Assembly (NCBI RefSeq): GCF_018847975.1 | Contig: NZ_CP072597.1 | Coordinates: 3,015,001-3,079,000 of the forward strand | Length of the DNA: 64,000 bases | Direction of reading: 5' to 3' | From: Lysobacter sp. K5869 | GTDB lineage: Bacteria; Pseudomonadota; Gammaproteobacteria; Xanthomonadales; Xanthomonadaceae | Part shown: one piece after another, positions 23,097 through 31,387 of the stretch | Numbering within the stretch: the stretch's first letter is position 1 | How the letters are laid out: each line of letters begins with the position of its first letter | Program-made: the position numbers and the translations under genes | The notes under the pieces: generated by a model | Seen by the model: only the letters and a program-made list of their open reading frames with translations | Told to the model about the DNA's origin: nothing | Database searches by the model: none

Positions 23097-23278
23097 GGGA
23101 CACCTCGCGGCCGGCCCGTTTCGGGGGGCGGGGAGGTCCGCGTCGCGGGCCGGAAAACGACGCGGACCGGTGCGTTGGGAGCGTGGCCAACGATGCGCCT
23201 GGGCGGAGTCTGCGCGCGAGGGTCTGAAGTCGTTGTGACCTGTGGCACGCCTGAGCGTTCAGGCGGACGGCGCGGCGT

Positions 23279-23845
23279 TCAGTCGGCGGCGTCGACCCGG
23301 CGGACCCGGCCGTCGTAGTGAATGAGCCGCCCCAGCAGCGGGAAATCGGCCTGGGAGAAGAACCGCAGCGCGCCGTCCTCGTCCTGCGCCTCCCACGACA
23401 CGATCCGCGGCCCGAGCGCGCGCGGCAGCGGCAGCGGGCCCAGCGCCCAGCCGGCGAAATCCCAATGCAGCGCGCCGGCGTCTTCGCGCAGGGCGAAGCG
23501 GAAGCGGAACGGGCCGAAGGTTTCGGCCAGCCGCCCATCGGCGCCGGGATGGAACGAGGAGGCGAAGCGGCGCGCGCCGAAGCGGCGGTGCCAGCGCTCG
23601 CGGCCGTCGCGGGTTTCGATGCGCAGACTCACCGGCGTGCGTTCGGCCGGCACCGGAAACCCGAACCACCAACGCAGCCAACGCGCCGGCGCGTGCGCGG
23701 CGCCGCGCACCAGCGCTTCGCCCGCGTAGACGCCGTCGCCGGCCTCGTGGAACTCGCGCACCGCCGGACGCAGGCGCGCGTGCGCGTCGCGGCCGAGCAA
23801 CTGCGCGAACACCCGCGGCGCGGGCGCGTCGTCGGCCGCGGCCAT
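23279..23845 (-). CDS. DUF4166 domain protein
   Basis: The 188-residue soluble protein begins with FAQLLGRDAHARLRPAVREFHE and has FGFPVPAERTPVSLRIETRDGRERWHRRFGARRFAS and FRFRFALREDAGALHWDF, which match my knowledge of the DUF4166 family (a beta-rich domain, sometimes fused to saccharopine-dehydrogenase-like proteins). It starts 2 bp after the rnhB stop, so the two genes are co-transcribed. It has no known function and I see no catalytic motif. It is an addition to the usual lpxB-rnhB-dnaE order. Confidence 0.72.
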   Translation of the reverse strand: MAAADDAPAPRVFAQLLGRDAHARLRPAVREFHEAGDGVYAGEALVRGAAHAPARWLRWWFGFPVPAERTPVSLRIETRDGRERWHRRFGARRFASSFHPGADGRLAETFGPFRFRFALREDAGALHWDFAGWALGPLPLPRALGPRIVSWEAQDEDGALRFFSQADFPLLGRLIHYDGRVRRVDAAD

Positions 23846-23847
23846 GT

Positions 23848-24462
23848 TCAGAACAGCTCGGTCTGCACGAACGCGTCGCGCACCGGCGCGAAGCTGCGCC
23901 GGTGCTGCGGACACGGCCCGTGCGCCTGCAGCGCGGCCAGATGCGCGGCGGTGGAATAGCCCTTGTGGCGGTCGAAGCCGTAGTGCGGCCAGGTCTCGTG
24001 CAATTGCTGCATGAGCCGGTCGCGCGCGACCTTGGCCAGGATCGAGGCGGCCATGATCGCCGGCTCGATCGCGTCGCCGCCGATCAGCGCCTCGCCGCGG
24101 CAGGGCAGGCCCTTGGGCAGATGGTTGCCGTCCACGCGCGCCAGATCCGCTTGCGGGTTCAAGCCCGTCAGCGCGCGGCACATGCCGGCCATGGTCGCCT
24201 GGAAGATGTTGATGCGGTCGATCTCCTCGACCTCGACGAACTCGATCCGCCACGCCAGCGCGCGTTCCTGGATCAGCGGGAACAGCGCCTCGCGCTTGGC
24301 CTCGGTGAGCTTCTTGGAATCGTCCAGCCCGTCGATGCGCCGGCGCGGGTGCAGGATCACCGCGGCCACCGCGACCGGCCCGGCCAGCGGCCCGCGGCCG
24401 GCTTCGTCGACGCCGGCGATGAGGCGGGGCTTGCGGCGGGTGGGGGCGGTGGGAATGTCCAA
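23848..24462 (-). CDS. rnhB: Ribonuclease HII
   Basis: RNase HII cleaves RNA in RNA-DNA hybrids and removes ribonucleotides misincorporated into DNA. The 204 residues have the family motifs: [21 protein letters not shown] (first catalytic Asp-Glu), [12 protein letters not shown], then [25 protein letters not shown] and [16 protein letters not shown] (further catalytic Asp residues). It sits after lpxB as in many proteobacteria, though the gap here contains a tandem GAACGAG repeat. Confidence 0.96.
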   Translation of the reverse strand: MDIPTAPTRRKPRLIAGVDEAGRGPLAGPVAVAAVILHPRRRIDGLDDSKKLTEAKREALFPLIQERALAWRIEFVEVEEIDRINIFQATMAGMCRALTGLNPQADLARVDGNHLPKGLPCRGEALIGGDAIEPAIMAASILAKVARDRLMQQLHETWPHYGFDRHKGYSTAAHLAALQAHGPCPQHRRSFAPVRDAFVQTELF

Positions 24463-24467
24463 GGGCT

Positions 24468-24575
24468 AGGAACGAGTGAAGAGGAACGAGTGAAGAGGAA
24501 CGAGTGAAGAGGAACGAGTCGAAGCGGGCGGAGCGACGAGGCGGCCGGTCGCCGCGACTCGTCGCTCGTTCCTGG
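24468..24575. repeat. 14-bp tandem repeat (four copies) with inverted copy
   Basis: Four consecutive copies of a 14-bp unit, AGGAACGAGTGAAG, run from 24468 to about 24523 (the last with one extra base). They are followed by an inverted GACTCGTCGCTCGTTCCT at about 24556-24573. The block sits between lpxB and rnhB and is the clearest example of the GAACGAG repeat family in this window. The copy number may vary between strains. Confidence 0.82.
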
Positions 24576-24583
24576 AGTTTAAA

Positions 24584-25834
24584 TCACGGGCTCGCGGACG
24601 GTTTCGCGCCCGCGCCTTCGCCGATCAACTCGCCGATGGCGTCGGCGGCGCGCGCGGAGGCGTCGCGCTTGAGCTCCAGGTGGATGCGCTGGAACTTCGG
24701 CAGCAGCGCCGCGCTCGCGGCGGGGTCGCGCAGCCAGCGCAGGGTCGCGCCGGCGAGGTTTTCCGGGGTGCAGTCGTGCTGCATCAGCTCGGGCACCACG
24801 GCTTCGCCGGCGAGCACGTTCGGCAGCGCGTAGTGGTCGACCTTGAGCATGCCCAGGCGCTTGACCAGGGTGTAGGTCAGCGGCGAGACCTTGTAGGCCA
24901 CCACCATCGGCCGCTTGGCCAGCATCGCTTCCAGCGTGGCGGTGCCCGAGGCCAGCAGCACCGCGTCGCTGGCGACCATCACCGTGCGCGCGCCGCGGTC
25001 GACGATGCGCAGCGCGCGGCGCACGCGTTCGCCGTCGGGATGCGCGGCGAGGATGCGCTCGAACGCGGCCCGCGCGCGCGCGCTGGCCATCGGCGCGACG
25101 ATGCCCAGGCGCGGTTCGGCCGCCAGCAGCAGCGCGGCGCAGGCGATGAAATCGGCGGCCAGGGTTTCGATCTCGCCCACGCGCGAACCCGGCAGCATCG
25201 CCAGGATCGGCGCTTCGTCGTCGAGCCCGAGGGTCATGCGCGCGCCGTCGCGGTCGGGCTGCACCGGCATCTCGTCGGCGAGCGGATGGCCGACGAAGCG
25301 CGCGTCCACGCCGTATTCGGCGTAGATCGGCGGCTCCATCGGGAACAGGCACAGCACCCGGTCGGCGCTGAGCCCGATCTTCTGCGCGCGCTTGCGCCGC
25401 CACGCCCACACCGACGGGCTGACGTAGTGCGCGGTGCGCACGCCGCGCTGCTTGAGCCAGCGCTCGACCCCGAGATTGAAGTCGGGCGCGTCGATGCCGA
25501 TGAAGGCGTCGGGCTTCCAATCCAGGATGCGTTGGCGCACGTCGCGGCGCAGGCGCAGCAGCCGCGGCAGGTGCTTGAGCACTTCGACCAAGCCCATCAC
25601 CGCCAGTTCGCCGGCGTCGAACCAGGTGTCCATGCCGGCCGCGCGCATCTGCTCGCCGCCAATGCCGACGAACTCGGCGCCGGGATAGCGCCGGCGCAGT
25701 TCCTGGATCAGTCCCGCGCCGAGCAGGTCGCCGGAGGCTTCGCCGGCGATCAGGGCGAAGCGCGGCGGCGGAGGCGGCGCGGCGGGAAAGATTTCGTCGA
25801 TGGGGGCGGTGGGAGCGGCGGTCGCGGCGTTCAT
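24584..25834 (-). CDS. lpxB: Lipid-A-disaccharide synthase
   Basis: LpxB joins UDP-2,3-diacylglucosamine to lipid X, forming the lipid A disaccharide at the inner membrane. The GT19 motifs are clear: FALIAGEASGDLLGAGLIQELRRR, EFVGIGGEQMRAAG, FIGIDAPDFNLGVERWLKQ, HYVSPSVWAWRRKRAQKI, VDARFVGHPLADEMP, LAMLPGSRVGEI and ASGTATLEAML. The start at 25834 (MNAATAAP) gives 416 residues and overlaps the end of the preceding cysteine-rich gene by 4 bp (ATGA). Upstream in-frame ATGs would run through that gene. A 20-residue Ala/Pro-rich leader precedes the conserved part. Confidence 0.96.
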   Translation of the reverse strand: MNAATAAPTAPIDEIFPAAPPPPPRFALIAGEASGDLLGAGLIQELRRRYPGAEFVGIGGEQMRAAGMDTWFDAGELAVMGLVEVLKHLPRLLRLRRDVRQRILDWKPDAFIGIDAPDFNLGVERWLKQRGVRTAHYVSPSVWAWRRKRAQKIGLSADRVLCLFPMEPPIYAEYGVDARFVGHPLADEMPVQPDRDGARMTLGLDDEAPILAMLPGSRVGEIETLAADFIACAALLLAAEPRLGIVAPMASARARAAFERILAAHPDGERVRRALRIVDRGARTVMVASDAVLLASGTATLEAMLAKRPMVVAYKVSPLTYTLVKRLGMLKVDHYALPNVLAGEAVVPELMQHDCTPENLAGATLRWLRDPAASAALLPKFQRIHLELKRDASARAADAIGELIGEGAGAKPSASP

Positions 25835-26358
25835 CGGGGGATGGGGCGCTCTTGGAAGTGGCGTTCCAGTTCGAGTTCGTACTGGCTGCGTTCGAATACG
25901 AATCGCAGCGGACCGGGCGGGGCGGACGCGGAGGTCGCCGCGGTCTCGTCGCCGCCATTCTCGCCCGGATTCGGCCCGACCATGGGGCCGGTATCGTCCT
26001 CGCGCGTCACTTGCCGCCAAACGACGTGATCGCGGTCAAGCTCCAGAATGCAGGAGATCACGCCGCAGTAGTCGCAGCCGCAGTGGCAGCGATACAGCAC
26101 CAGCCGGCCCGAGCCGAACTGGTTGTGCGCCGGCTGCAGGCCCAGGAACGCGGCGCGGCCGCGTTCGGCCAGCGCCGGCGGCAGGGCAAGGTCGAGATCG
26201 GTATCGCTGTTGCCCAGATCGCGCGTCAGGCCGAGCCAGTGCGCGAGCGGGCGTTCGTCGATGAACAGTTCGGCGGCTTCGGCGCGGTGCGGCGCGCCGT
26301 CGATGTCGTAGGCGACGACGGTCCGGCCGATGCGCAGGCGCTGGACCGTCGCGCTCAT
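25831..26358 (-). CDS. Cysteine-rich protein between lpxA and lpxB, function unknown
   Basis: The 175-residue protein has a dense cysteine motif, YRCHCGCDYCGVISC (Cys91, 93, 95, 98 and 103), followed by VVWRQVTRE and an aromatic C-terminal FVFERSQYELELERHF. The Cys arrangement suggests a metal site, probably zinc. I recall similar LYxCxxCGDxGCG and VxW elements in small uncharacterised proteins of actinobacteria and pseudomonads, but cannot name a family with confidence. It starts 7 bp after the lpxA stop and its own stop overlaps the lpxB start (ATGA), so it is embedded in the lipid A operon. Whether it has a lipid A role is unknown. Confidence 0.75.
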   Translation of the reverse strand: MSATVQRLRIGRTVVAYDIDGAPHRAEAAELFIDERPLAHWLGLTRDLGNSDTDLDLALPPALAERGRAAFLGLQPAHNQFGSGRLVLYRCHCGCDYCGVISCILELDRDHVVWRQVTREDDTGPMVGPNPGENGGDETAATSASAPPGPLRFVFERSQYELELERHFQERPIPR

Positions 26359-26365
26359 CGCCGCC

Positions 26366-27148
26366 TCAGCGCAGCAGCGGCCGCTCGCCGGTGCCGATGA
26401 AGTCGAGCAGCGCGCGCACGTCGACGCTGTCGGCGGCGAGCTCCTCGAGCTTGGCGCGCGCTTCCTCCAGCGAGGTGCCGGACATGAAGACGGCGCGGTA
26501 GGCGCGCTTGATCGCGGCGATGCGCTCGGGGCCGAAACCGCGGCGCTTGAGCCCTTCGGCGTTGATCCCGCGCGGGCGGCCGTAGCCGTCCTGGGCCACC
26601 ATCAGGAACGGCGCGACGTCGCCGTTGACCAGCGCGCCCATGCCGATGAAGGCGTGCGCGCCGACCCGGCAGAACTGATGGATGCCGGAGAAGCCGCTCA
26701 TGATGACGTGGTCTTCGACGGTGACGTGGCCGGCCAGCGTGGAGTTGTTGGAGAACACGCAGTCGTTGCCGATGCGGCAATCGTGGGCGACGTGGGTGTA
26801 GGCCAGCAGCCAGTTGCGGTCGCCGATGCGGGTGACGCCGCCGCCGCTGCCGGTGCCGCGGTTGACGGTGACGAACTCGCGGAAGCTGTTGCCGTCGCCG
26901 ATTACCAGTTCGGTGCGCTCGCCGGCGAACTTCTTGTCCTGCGGGTCGCCGCCGATCGCGCACTGCGCGTGGAAGCGGTTGTCGCGGCCGATCCGGGTCG
27001 GCCCGTGGACCACGCAGTGCGGGCCGAACACGGTGCCGTCGCCGACCTCGACCTCGGCGCCGATGTAGCAGAACGCGCCGACCACGACGCCGTCGCCGAG
27101 CTTCGCGGCGGGATCGACGAAGGCGGTGGGGTGGATGGTGGCGCTCAT
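26366..27148 (-). CDS. lpxA: UDP-N-acetylglucosamine acyltransferase
   Basis: LpxA carries out the first step of lipid A synthesis, moving a 3-hydroxyacyl chain from acyl carrier protein to UDP-GlcNAc. The 260 residues form the left-handed beta-helix hexapeptide repeats (about 1-190) and a helical C terminus ([25 protein letters not shown]). The catalytic His is in THVAHDC. In E. coli, Gly173 sets the hydrocarbon ruler for C14 chains; the aligned residue here is Met (FIGMGALV), as in the Pseudomonas enzyme that prefers C10. A short acyl chain is therefore inferred. It follows fabZ by 4 bp. Confidence 0.97.
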   Translation of the reverse strand: MSATIHPTAFVDPAAKLGDGVVVGAFCYIGAEVEVGDGTVFGPHCVVHGPTRIGRDNRFHAQCAIGGDPQDKKFAGERTELVIGDGNSFREFVTVNRGTGSGGGVTRIGDRNWLLAYTHVAHDCRIGNDCVFSNNSTLAGHVTVEDHVIMSGFSGIHQFCRVGAHAFIGMGALVNGDVAPFLMVAQDGYGRPRGINAEGLKRRGFGPERIAAIKRAYRAVFMSGTSLEEARAKLEELAADSVDVRALLDFIGTGERPLLR

Positions 27149-27152
27149 CGGA

Positions 27153-27608
27153 TCAGTCCTTGGCTTCGGCGCACATGATGTCGGCGCTGGCCACCTCGCA
27201 GCCGTCGACGCGGGCGACGCCGCGGAACAAGGCCATGTTGCGGATCATGCGCTTGAGATCGACTTCCAGCTCCAGGCGGTCGCCGGGCACGACCATGCGC
27301 GAGAAGCGGGCGTTGTCGACCTTGACCAGATAGAACGAGCGGCCCGCGGCGACGCCGCCGTGCGAGACCTGGGTCAGCAGGCCGCCGGCCTGGGCCAGCG
27401 CCTCGATCACCAGCACGCCGGGCATGACCGGGTTGCCGGGGAAATGGCCGTTGAAGAAAGGCTCGTTGCAGCTCACGCCCTTGATGGCGAGCACGCGCTT
27501 GTGCGGTTCCAGTTCCAGCACGCGGTCGATCAGCAGGAACGGGTAGCGGTGCGGGAGCAGTTGCTGGATCGCCGGCACGTCGAGCGGGAGTTGCAGGGTC
27601 TGGCTCAT
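27153..27608 (-). CDS. fabZ: 3-hydroxyacyl-ACP dehydratase FabZ
   Basis: FabZ removes water from 3-hydroxyacyl-ACP in fatty-acid elongation, competing with LpxA and LpxD for the same substrates. The 151 residues contain [17 protein letters not shown], the active-site segment [26 protein letters not shown] (catalytic His, with Glu in IEALAQ) and a C-terminal hot-dog fold. It lies between lpxD and lpxA as in most Gram-negative bacteria. Confidence 0.97.
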   Translation of the reverse strand: MSQTLQLPLDVPAIQQLLPHRYPFLLIDRVLELEPHKRVLAIKGVSCNEPFFNGHFPGNPVMPGVLVIEALAQAGGLLTQVSHGGVAAGRSFYLVKVDNARFSRMVVPGDRLELEVDLKRMIRNMALFRGVARVDGCEVASADIMCAEAKD

Positions 27609-27757
27609 CTTGTCTTTCGTCCTTTATCGCACGTCCTGTGCTCGCAGCCGCCGTGCGTGGCGGCCCTTGTGGTGTGACACGGTACCGTCATTGTCCCGCA
27701 GTTTCCCCGGCGGGTGTGGCGGCACCGTATGGAGCCCGGCGCGACCGGGCGGGCGGC

Positions 27758-28783
27758 TCAGCCCTCGTCCGCGTCGGAACCGCCGCGGGTGCGCCGGGCG
27801 ATCGCGTCGAGCTGCTTGAAGCGCGCGGCGTTCTTGCGCCAGCTGCGGTTGTCCATCAGCGGGGTGCCGGAGGAGTACTCGCCGGGCTCGCGGATCGAGC
27901 GGGTGACCAGGCTCATCGCGGTGATGGTGACCTTGTCGCAGACTTCCAGATGGCCCAGCACGCCGGCGCCGCCGCCGATCAGGCAGTAGCGGCCGATCTT
28001 GGCGCTGCCGGCCGCGGCCGAGCAGCCGGCCATGGCGCTGTGCGCGCCGATGTGGACGTTGTGGCCGATCTGGATCTGGTTGTCGAGGCGCACGTCCTCT
28101 TCGAGCACGGTGTCCTCGATGGCGCCGCGGTCGATCGTGGTGTTGGCGCCGATCTCGCAGTCGTCGCCGATCGATACGCCGCCGAGCTGCGGCACCTTGA
28201 GCCAGCGCCCGGCTTCCATCGCCAAACCGAAGCCGTCGGCGCCGAGCACCGCGCCGGGGTGGATCAGCACGCGCCGCCCCAGCCGCACCCGGGTCACCAG
28301 GGTCACCCGGGCGACCAGTTCGCAGCCTTCGCCGACGATGCAGTCGTCGCCGATCACGCAGCCCGGGCCGAGCATCGCGCCGGCTTCGATGCGGCTGCGC
28401 GCGCCGATGCTGACGAACGGGCCGACGTGGGCGAGCGGAGAGACTTCGGCGCTGGGATCGATGGCCGCGGAGGGATGGATGCCGGCCGGGCGTTCGGGCT
28501 TGGGCTCGAACAGGGCGGACATCTTGGCGAAGGCCGAGTAGGGATCGCGCGCGATCAGCGCGGTGCCGGGGTAACCCGCGGCCGCGTCCTCGCGCATCAC
28601 CACCACGCCGGCGGCGCTGCCGTCGAGCTGCGAGCGGTATTTGGGATTGGCGAGGAACGCCAATTGCGCCGGCCCGGCCTTGGCCAGGGTGCCGACGCCG
28701 GCGACGCGGATGTCGCCGTCGCCGTGCAGGCCGAGCGCGAAGCGCTCGGCCAGTTCGGACGCGGTGTAGGAAACCGGATTCAC
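27758..28783 (-). CDS. lpxD: UDP-3-O-(3-hydroxyacyl)glucosamine N-acyltransferase
   Basis: LpxD adds the N-linked 3-hydroxyacyl chain in the third step of lipid A synthesis. The protein starts SYTASELAERFALGLHGDGDIRVAGVGTL, with NPKYRSQL of the N-terminal uridine-binding domain. The hexapeptide beta-helix contains the catalytic-His region DNQIQIGHNVHIGAHSAMAGCS. No ATG fits. GTG at 28783 gives 341 residues and agrees with the family N terminus, although no strong ribosome-binding site is visible. It starts 26 bp after the bamA stop; skp/ompH, found between them in enterobacteria, is absent. Confidence 0.94.
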   Translation of the reverse strand: MNPVSYTASELAERFALGLHGDGDIRVAGVGTLAKAGPAQLAFLANPKYRSQLDGSAAGVVVMREDAAAGYPGTALIARDPYSAFAKMSALFEPKPERPAGIHPSAAIDPSAEVSPLAHVGPFVSIGARSRIEAGAMLGPGCVIGDDCIVGEGCELVARVTLVTRVRLGRRVLIHPGAVLGADGFGLAMEAGRWLKVPQLGGVSIGDDCEIGANTTIDRGAIEDTVLEEDVRLDNQIQIGHNVHIGAHSAMAGCSAAAGSAKIGRYCLIGGGAGVLGHLEVCDKVTITAMSLVTRSIREPGEYSSGTPLMDNRSWRKNAARFKQLDAIARRTRGGSDADEG

Positions 28784-28809
28784 GCCAGGATGCGGCCGCG
28801 AGGCCGCGC

Positions 28810-31275
28810 TCAGAACGTGCCGCCGAAGGTGAACTGCAGGCGCTCGAGTTCGTCGCCGCGGCCGGTCTTCTTGCCGTTGACGTCGAGCACGTCGTCCTGC
28901 TTCTTGAACGGGAACGCGTAGCTGATCGAGATCGGGCCCATCGGCGAGCGCCACATCAGCGCGATGCCGGCCGAGGCGCGCAGTTCGCCCGCGTCGAAGG
29001 CGTCGTAGTCCTTGTAGACGTTGCCGAAGTCGACGAACGCCGACACGCGCGCGGCCGGAGTGTCGAGCAGGGTCGGGAAGTACATTTCCAGCGAGCCGGT
29101 GGTCTTGAACGCGCCGCCCAGCGGCTGCGCGTAGGTGCCGTTGTTGGAGGCCTCGCGCGGACCCAGGGTGTTGTCGGTGAAGCCGCGCACCGAACGCACG
29201 CCGCCGGCGTAGAAGTTCTCGAAGAACGGCAGGCCGGTCGCGGTGATGGTTTCCGGCGGCAGCGGGCCGGGGCCGTCGCGGTCGATCACGCGGCTGGTGT
29301 CGCTGCCGTAGCTGTCGCCGTAGCCCAGTTCGGCGCGGGTGTTGAGCACCAGATGGCGCGACAGCGGCCAGAACTTGGAGAAGCTGTAGTTGATCTTGTA
29401 GTACTCGACCGTCGAGCCCGGCAGGGTCGCTTCCAGCCACAGGCGCTGCTGGGTGCCGGCGGTCGGGGTCAGCGCGTGGTTGAGGCTGTTGCGGCCCCAG
29501 CCGATCTGCGCGCGCCAGGCCTTGAAGGTGCGGTGGCCGAGCGCATCGAGGTAATCGACGATGCTCTGCGGGGTGTAGCTGCGGCCGATCAGGATCTCGT
29601 TGCTGTCGATGCCGACCAGGCCGGTGATGGCGTCGGTCTCGGTCAGCGGAATGCCCAGCACGACCTGCGCGGTGCCGTTGGTGGTGGAGTACTGCGCGGT
29701 GTTGAAGTCGGAGTAGTCCAACTTGCGCCACGACAGGTTGTAGCCCAGCGAGACGCCGTCGTCGGTGAAGTAGGGGTTGGTGTAGGAGAAGTCGAAGCGC
29801 TCTTGGTAGTAGCTGCGCTGCGCCTGCACCGACACGCGGTTGCCGCTGCCGAGGAAGTTGTTCTGCGACAGCTGGATCTGCGTGGTCAGCTTGCCGAGCT
29901 GCGAATAGCCCAGGCCGAACACGAAGCTGCCGGAGGTGGTTTCCTTGAGGTTGTAGACCACGTCGACCTGATCGTTGCTGCCGGGCACCGGCTTGCTCTC
30001 GACGTCGACGGTCTCGAAGTAGCCCAGGCCCTGCAGACGGATCTTGGAACGGTCGATCGCCGCCTGCGAATACCACGTGCCCTCGAACTGGCGCATTTCG
30101 CGGCGCAAGACCTCGTCGCCGGTGCGGGTGTTGCCCTTGAAGATGACCCGGCGCACGTTCACGCGCGGACCCGGCACCACCTGCATGTTGATGCCGACGG
30201 TCTTGTTCTCGCGGTTGATGTCCGGGATCGGATTGACCTGCGCGAACGCGTAGCCGACGTTGCCGAGGGTCGCGGTGATCGCGTCGGAGCTGATCTCCAG
30301 CAAGCGCCGCGAGAAGATCTGCTCGGGCTTGACGATGACCAGCTTCTCGATGTCTTCCTTCGGCAGGATGGTGTCGCCGGTGACCTGCACGCTGGCGATC
30401 TTGTACTGGTCGCCCTCGCTCAGGCCGGCGGTGAGGAACATGTCCTGACGGTCGGGGCTGATCGAGACCTGGGTCGAGTCGATGCTGAAATCGACGTAGC
30501 CGCGGTCGAGGTAGTAGGCGTTGAGCTTTTCCAGATCGCCGGACAGCTTCTCGCGCGAGTACTGATCGTCGCGGCGGTACCAGCTCAGCCAGTTGTGCTC
30601 GCGCGACTCCCAGCCGTTGAGGATGTCCTTCTGCTCGAACTTGTCGTTGCCGATCAGGTTGATGTGGCGGATCTTGGCCGCCTTGCCTTCCTTGACGTTG
30701 ATCGTGATGTCGACGCGGTTGCGGTCCAGCCGCGCCACGGTCGGGGTGATCTCGACGTTGTACTTGCCGCGGTTGTTGTACTGGCGCGCCAAGTCCTGGG
30801 TGACCTTGTCCAGCGCCAGCCGGTCGAAGGTTTCGCCTTCGGCCAGGCCGATGTCCTTCAGGCCCTTGAGCAGGTCGTCGGACTTGATGTCCTTGTTGCC
30901 GCTGAGGGTGAGCTTGTTGATCGCCGGACGCTCGGTCACGGTCACCACCAGGATGGTGCCCTGGCGGTCGAGCTGCACGTCCTCGAAGAAGCCGGTCTTG
31001 TACAGCGCGCGGATCGCGTCGCCGGCCTTGGCGCTGTCCATGGTGTCGCCGCGCTCGACCGGCAGGTAGGTGAAGACCGTACCGGCGGAAATGCGCTGCA
31101 GGCCGTCGATGCGGATGTCGCTGACGGTGAACGAACCGGCGGCCGGCGTCTTGGCGCCGCCTCCCAGCGCGAACGGATCGGCGGACTGCGCCATCGCGGG
31201 AATCGCCGGGGCCGAGGTCATTGCCGTGGCAAGGGCGAGGGCGAGCAGGCGGCGATTAGGAATTCGCGTCATCAT
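28810..31275 (-). CDS. bamA: Outer membrane protein assembly factor BamA
   Basis: BamA is the core of the BAM complex that folds beta-barrel proteins into the outer membrane. The 821 residues comprise a signal peptide (1-29, ending AMA-QS), five POTRA domains (about 48-450; the first begins FTVSDIRIDGLQRIS) and a 16-stranded barrel. The loop-6 motif VRGF is present (VRSVRGFTDNTLGPRE), and the C terminus is FTFGGTF with the terminal Phe used as a BAM signal. It lies downstream of rseP, in the same order as in other gammaproteobacteria, with a 112-bp gap that could hold a sigma-E promoter; I did not see a clear one. Confidence 0.97.
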   Translation of the reverse strand: MMTRIPNRRLLALALATAMTSAPAIPAMAQSADPFALGGGAKTPAAGSFTVSDIRIDGLQRISAGTVFTYLPVERGDTMDSAKAGDAIRALYKTGFFEDVQLDRQGTILVVTVTERPAINKLTLSGNKDIKSDDLLKGLKDIGLAEGETFDRLALDKVTQDLARQYNNRGKYNVEITPTVARLDRNRVDITINVKEGKAAKIRHINLIGNDKFEQKDILNGWESREHNWLSWYRRDDQYSREKLSGDLEKLNAYYLDRGYVDFSIDSTQVSISPDRQDMFLTAGLSEGDQYKIASVQVTGDTILPKEDIEKLVIVKPEQIFSRRLLEISSDAITATLGNVGYAFAQVNPIPDINRENKTVGINMQVVPGPRVNVRRVIFKGNTRTGDEVLRREMRQFEGTWYSQAAIDRSKIRLQGLGYFETVDVESKPVPGSNDQVDVVYNLKETTSGSFVFGLGYSQLGKLTTQIQLSQNNFLGSGNRVSVQAQRSYYQERFDFSYTNPYFTDDGVSLGYNLSWRKLDYSDFNTAQYSTTNGTAQVVLGIPLTETDAITGLVGIDSNEILIGRSYTPQSIVDYLDALGHRTFKAWRAQIGWGRNSLNHALTPTAGTQQRLWLEATLPGSTVEYYKINYSFSKFWPLSRHLVLNTRAELGYGDSYGSDTSRVIDRDGPGPLPPETITATGLPFFENFYAGGVRSVRGFTDNTLGPREASNNGTYAQPLGGAFKTTGSLEMYFPTLLDTPAARVSAFVDFGNVYKDYDAFDAGELRASAGIALMWRSPMGPISISYAFPFKKQDDVLDVNGKKTGRGDELERLQFTFGGTF

Positions 31276-31387
31276 TACGTCCGTTGGGGGCTGTTTGCCG
31301 CGCTGAGGCGCTGGCAGGGGGCGAAGCGGGCAGGGAAGCGTGCTTGGAAAGCGGGGCGAAGCGAGGGAGCGAGCGTCAGGCCGGCAT

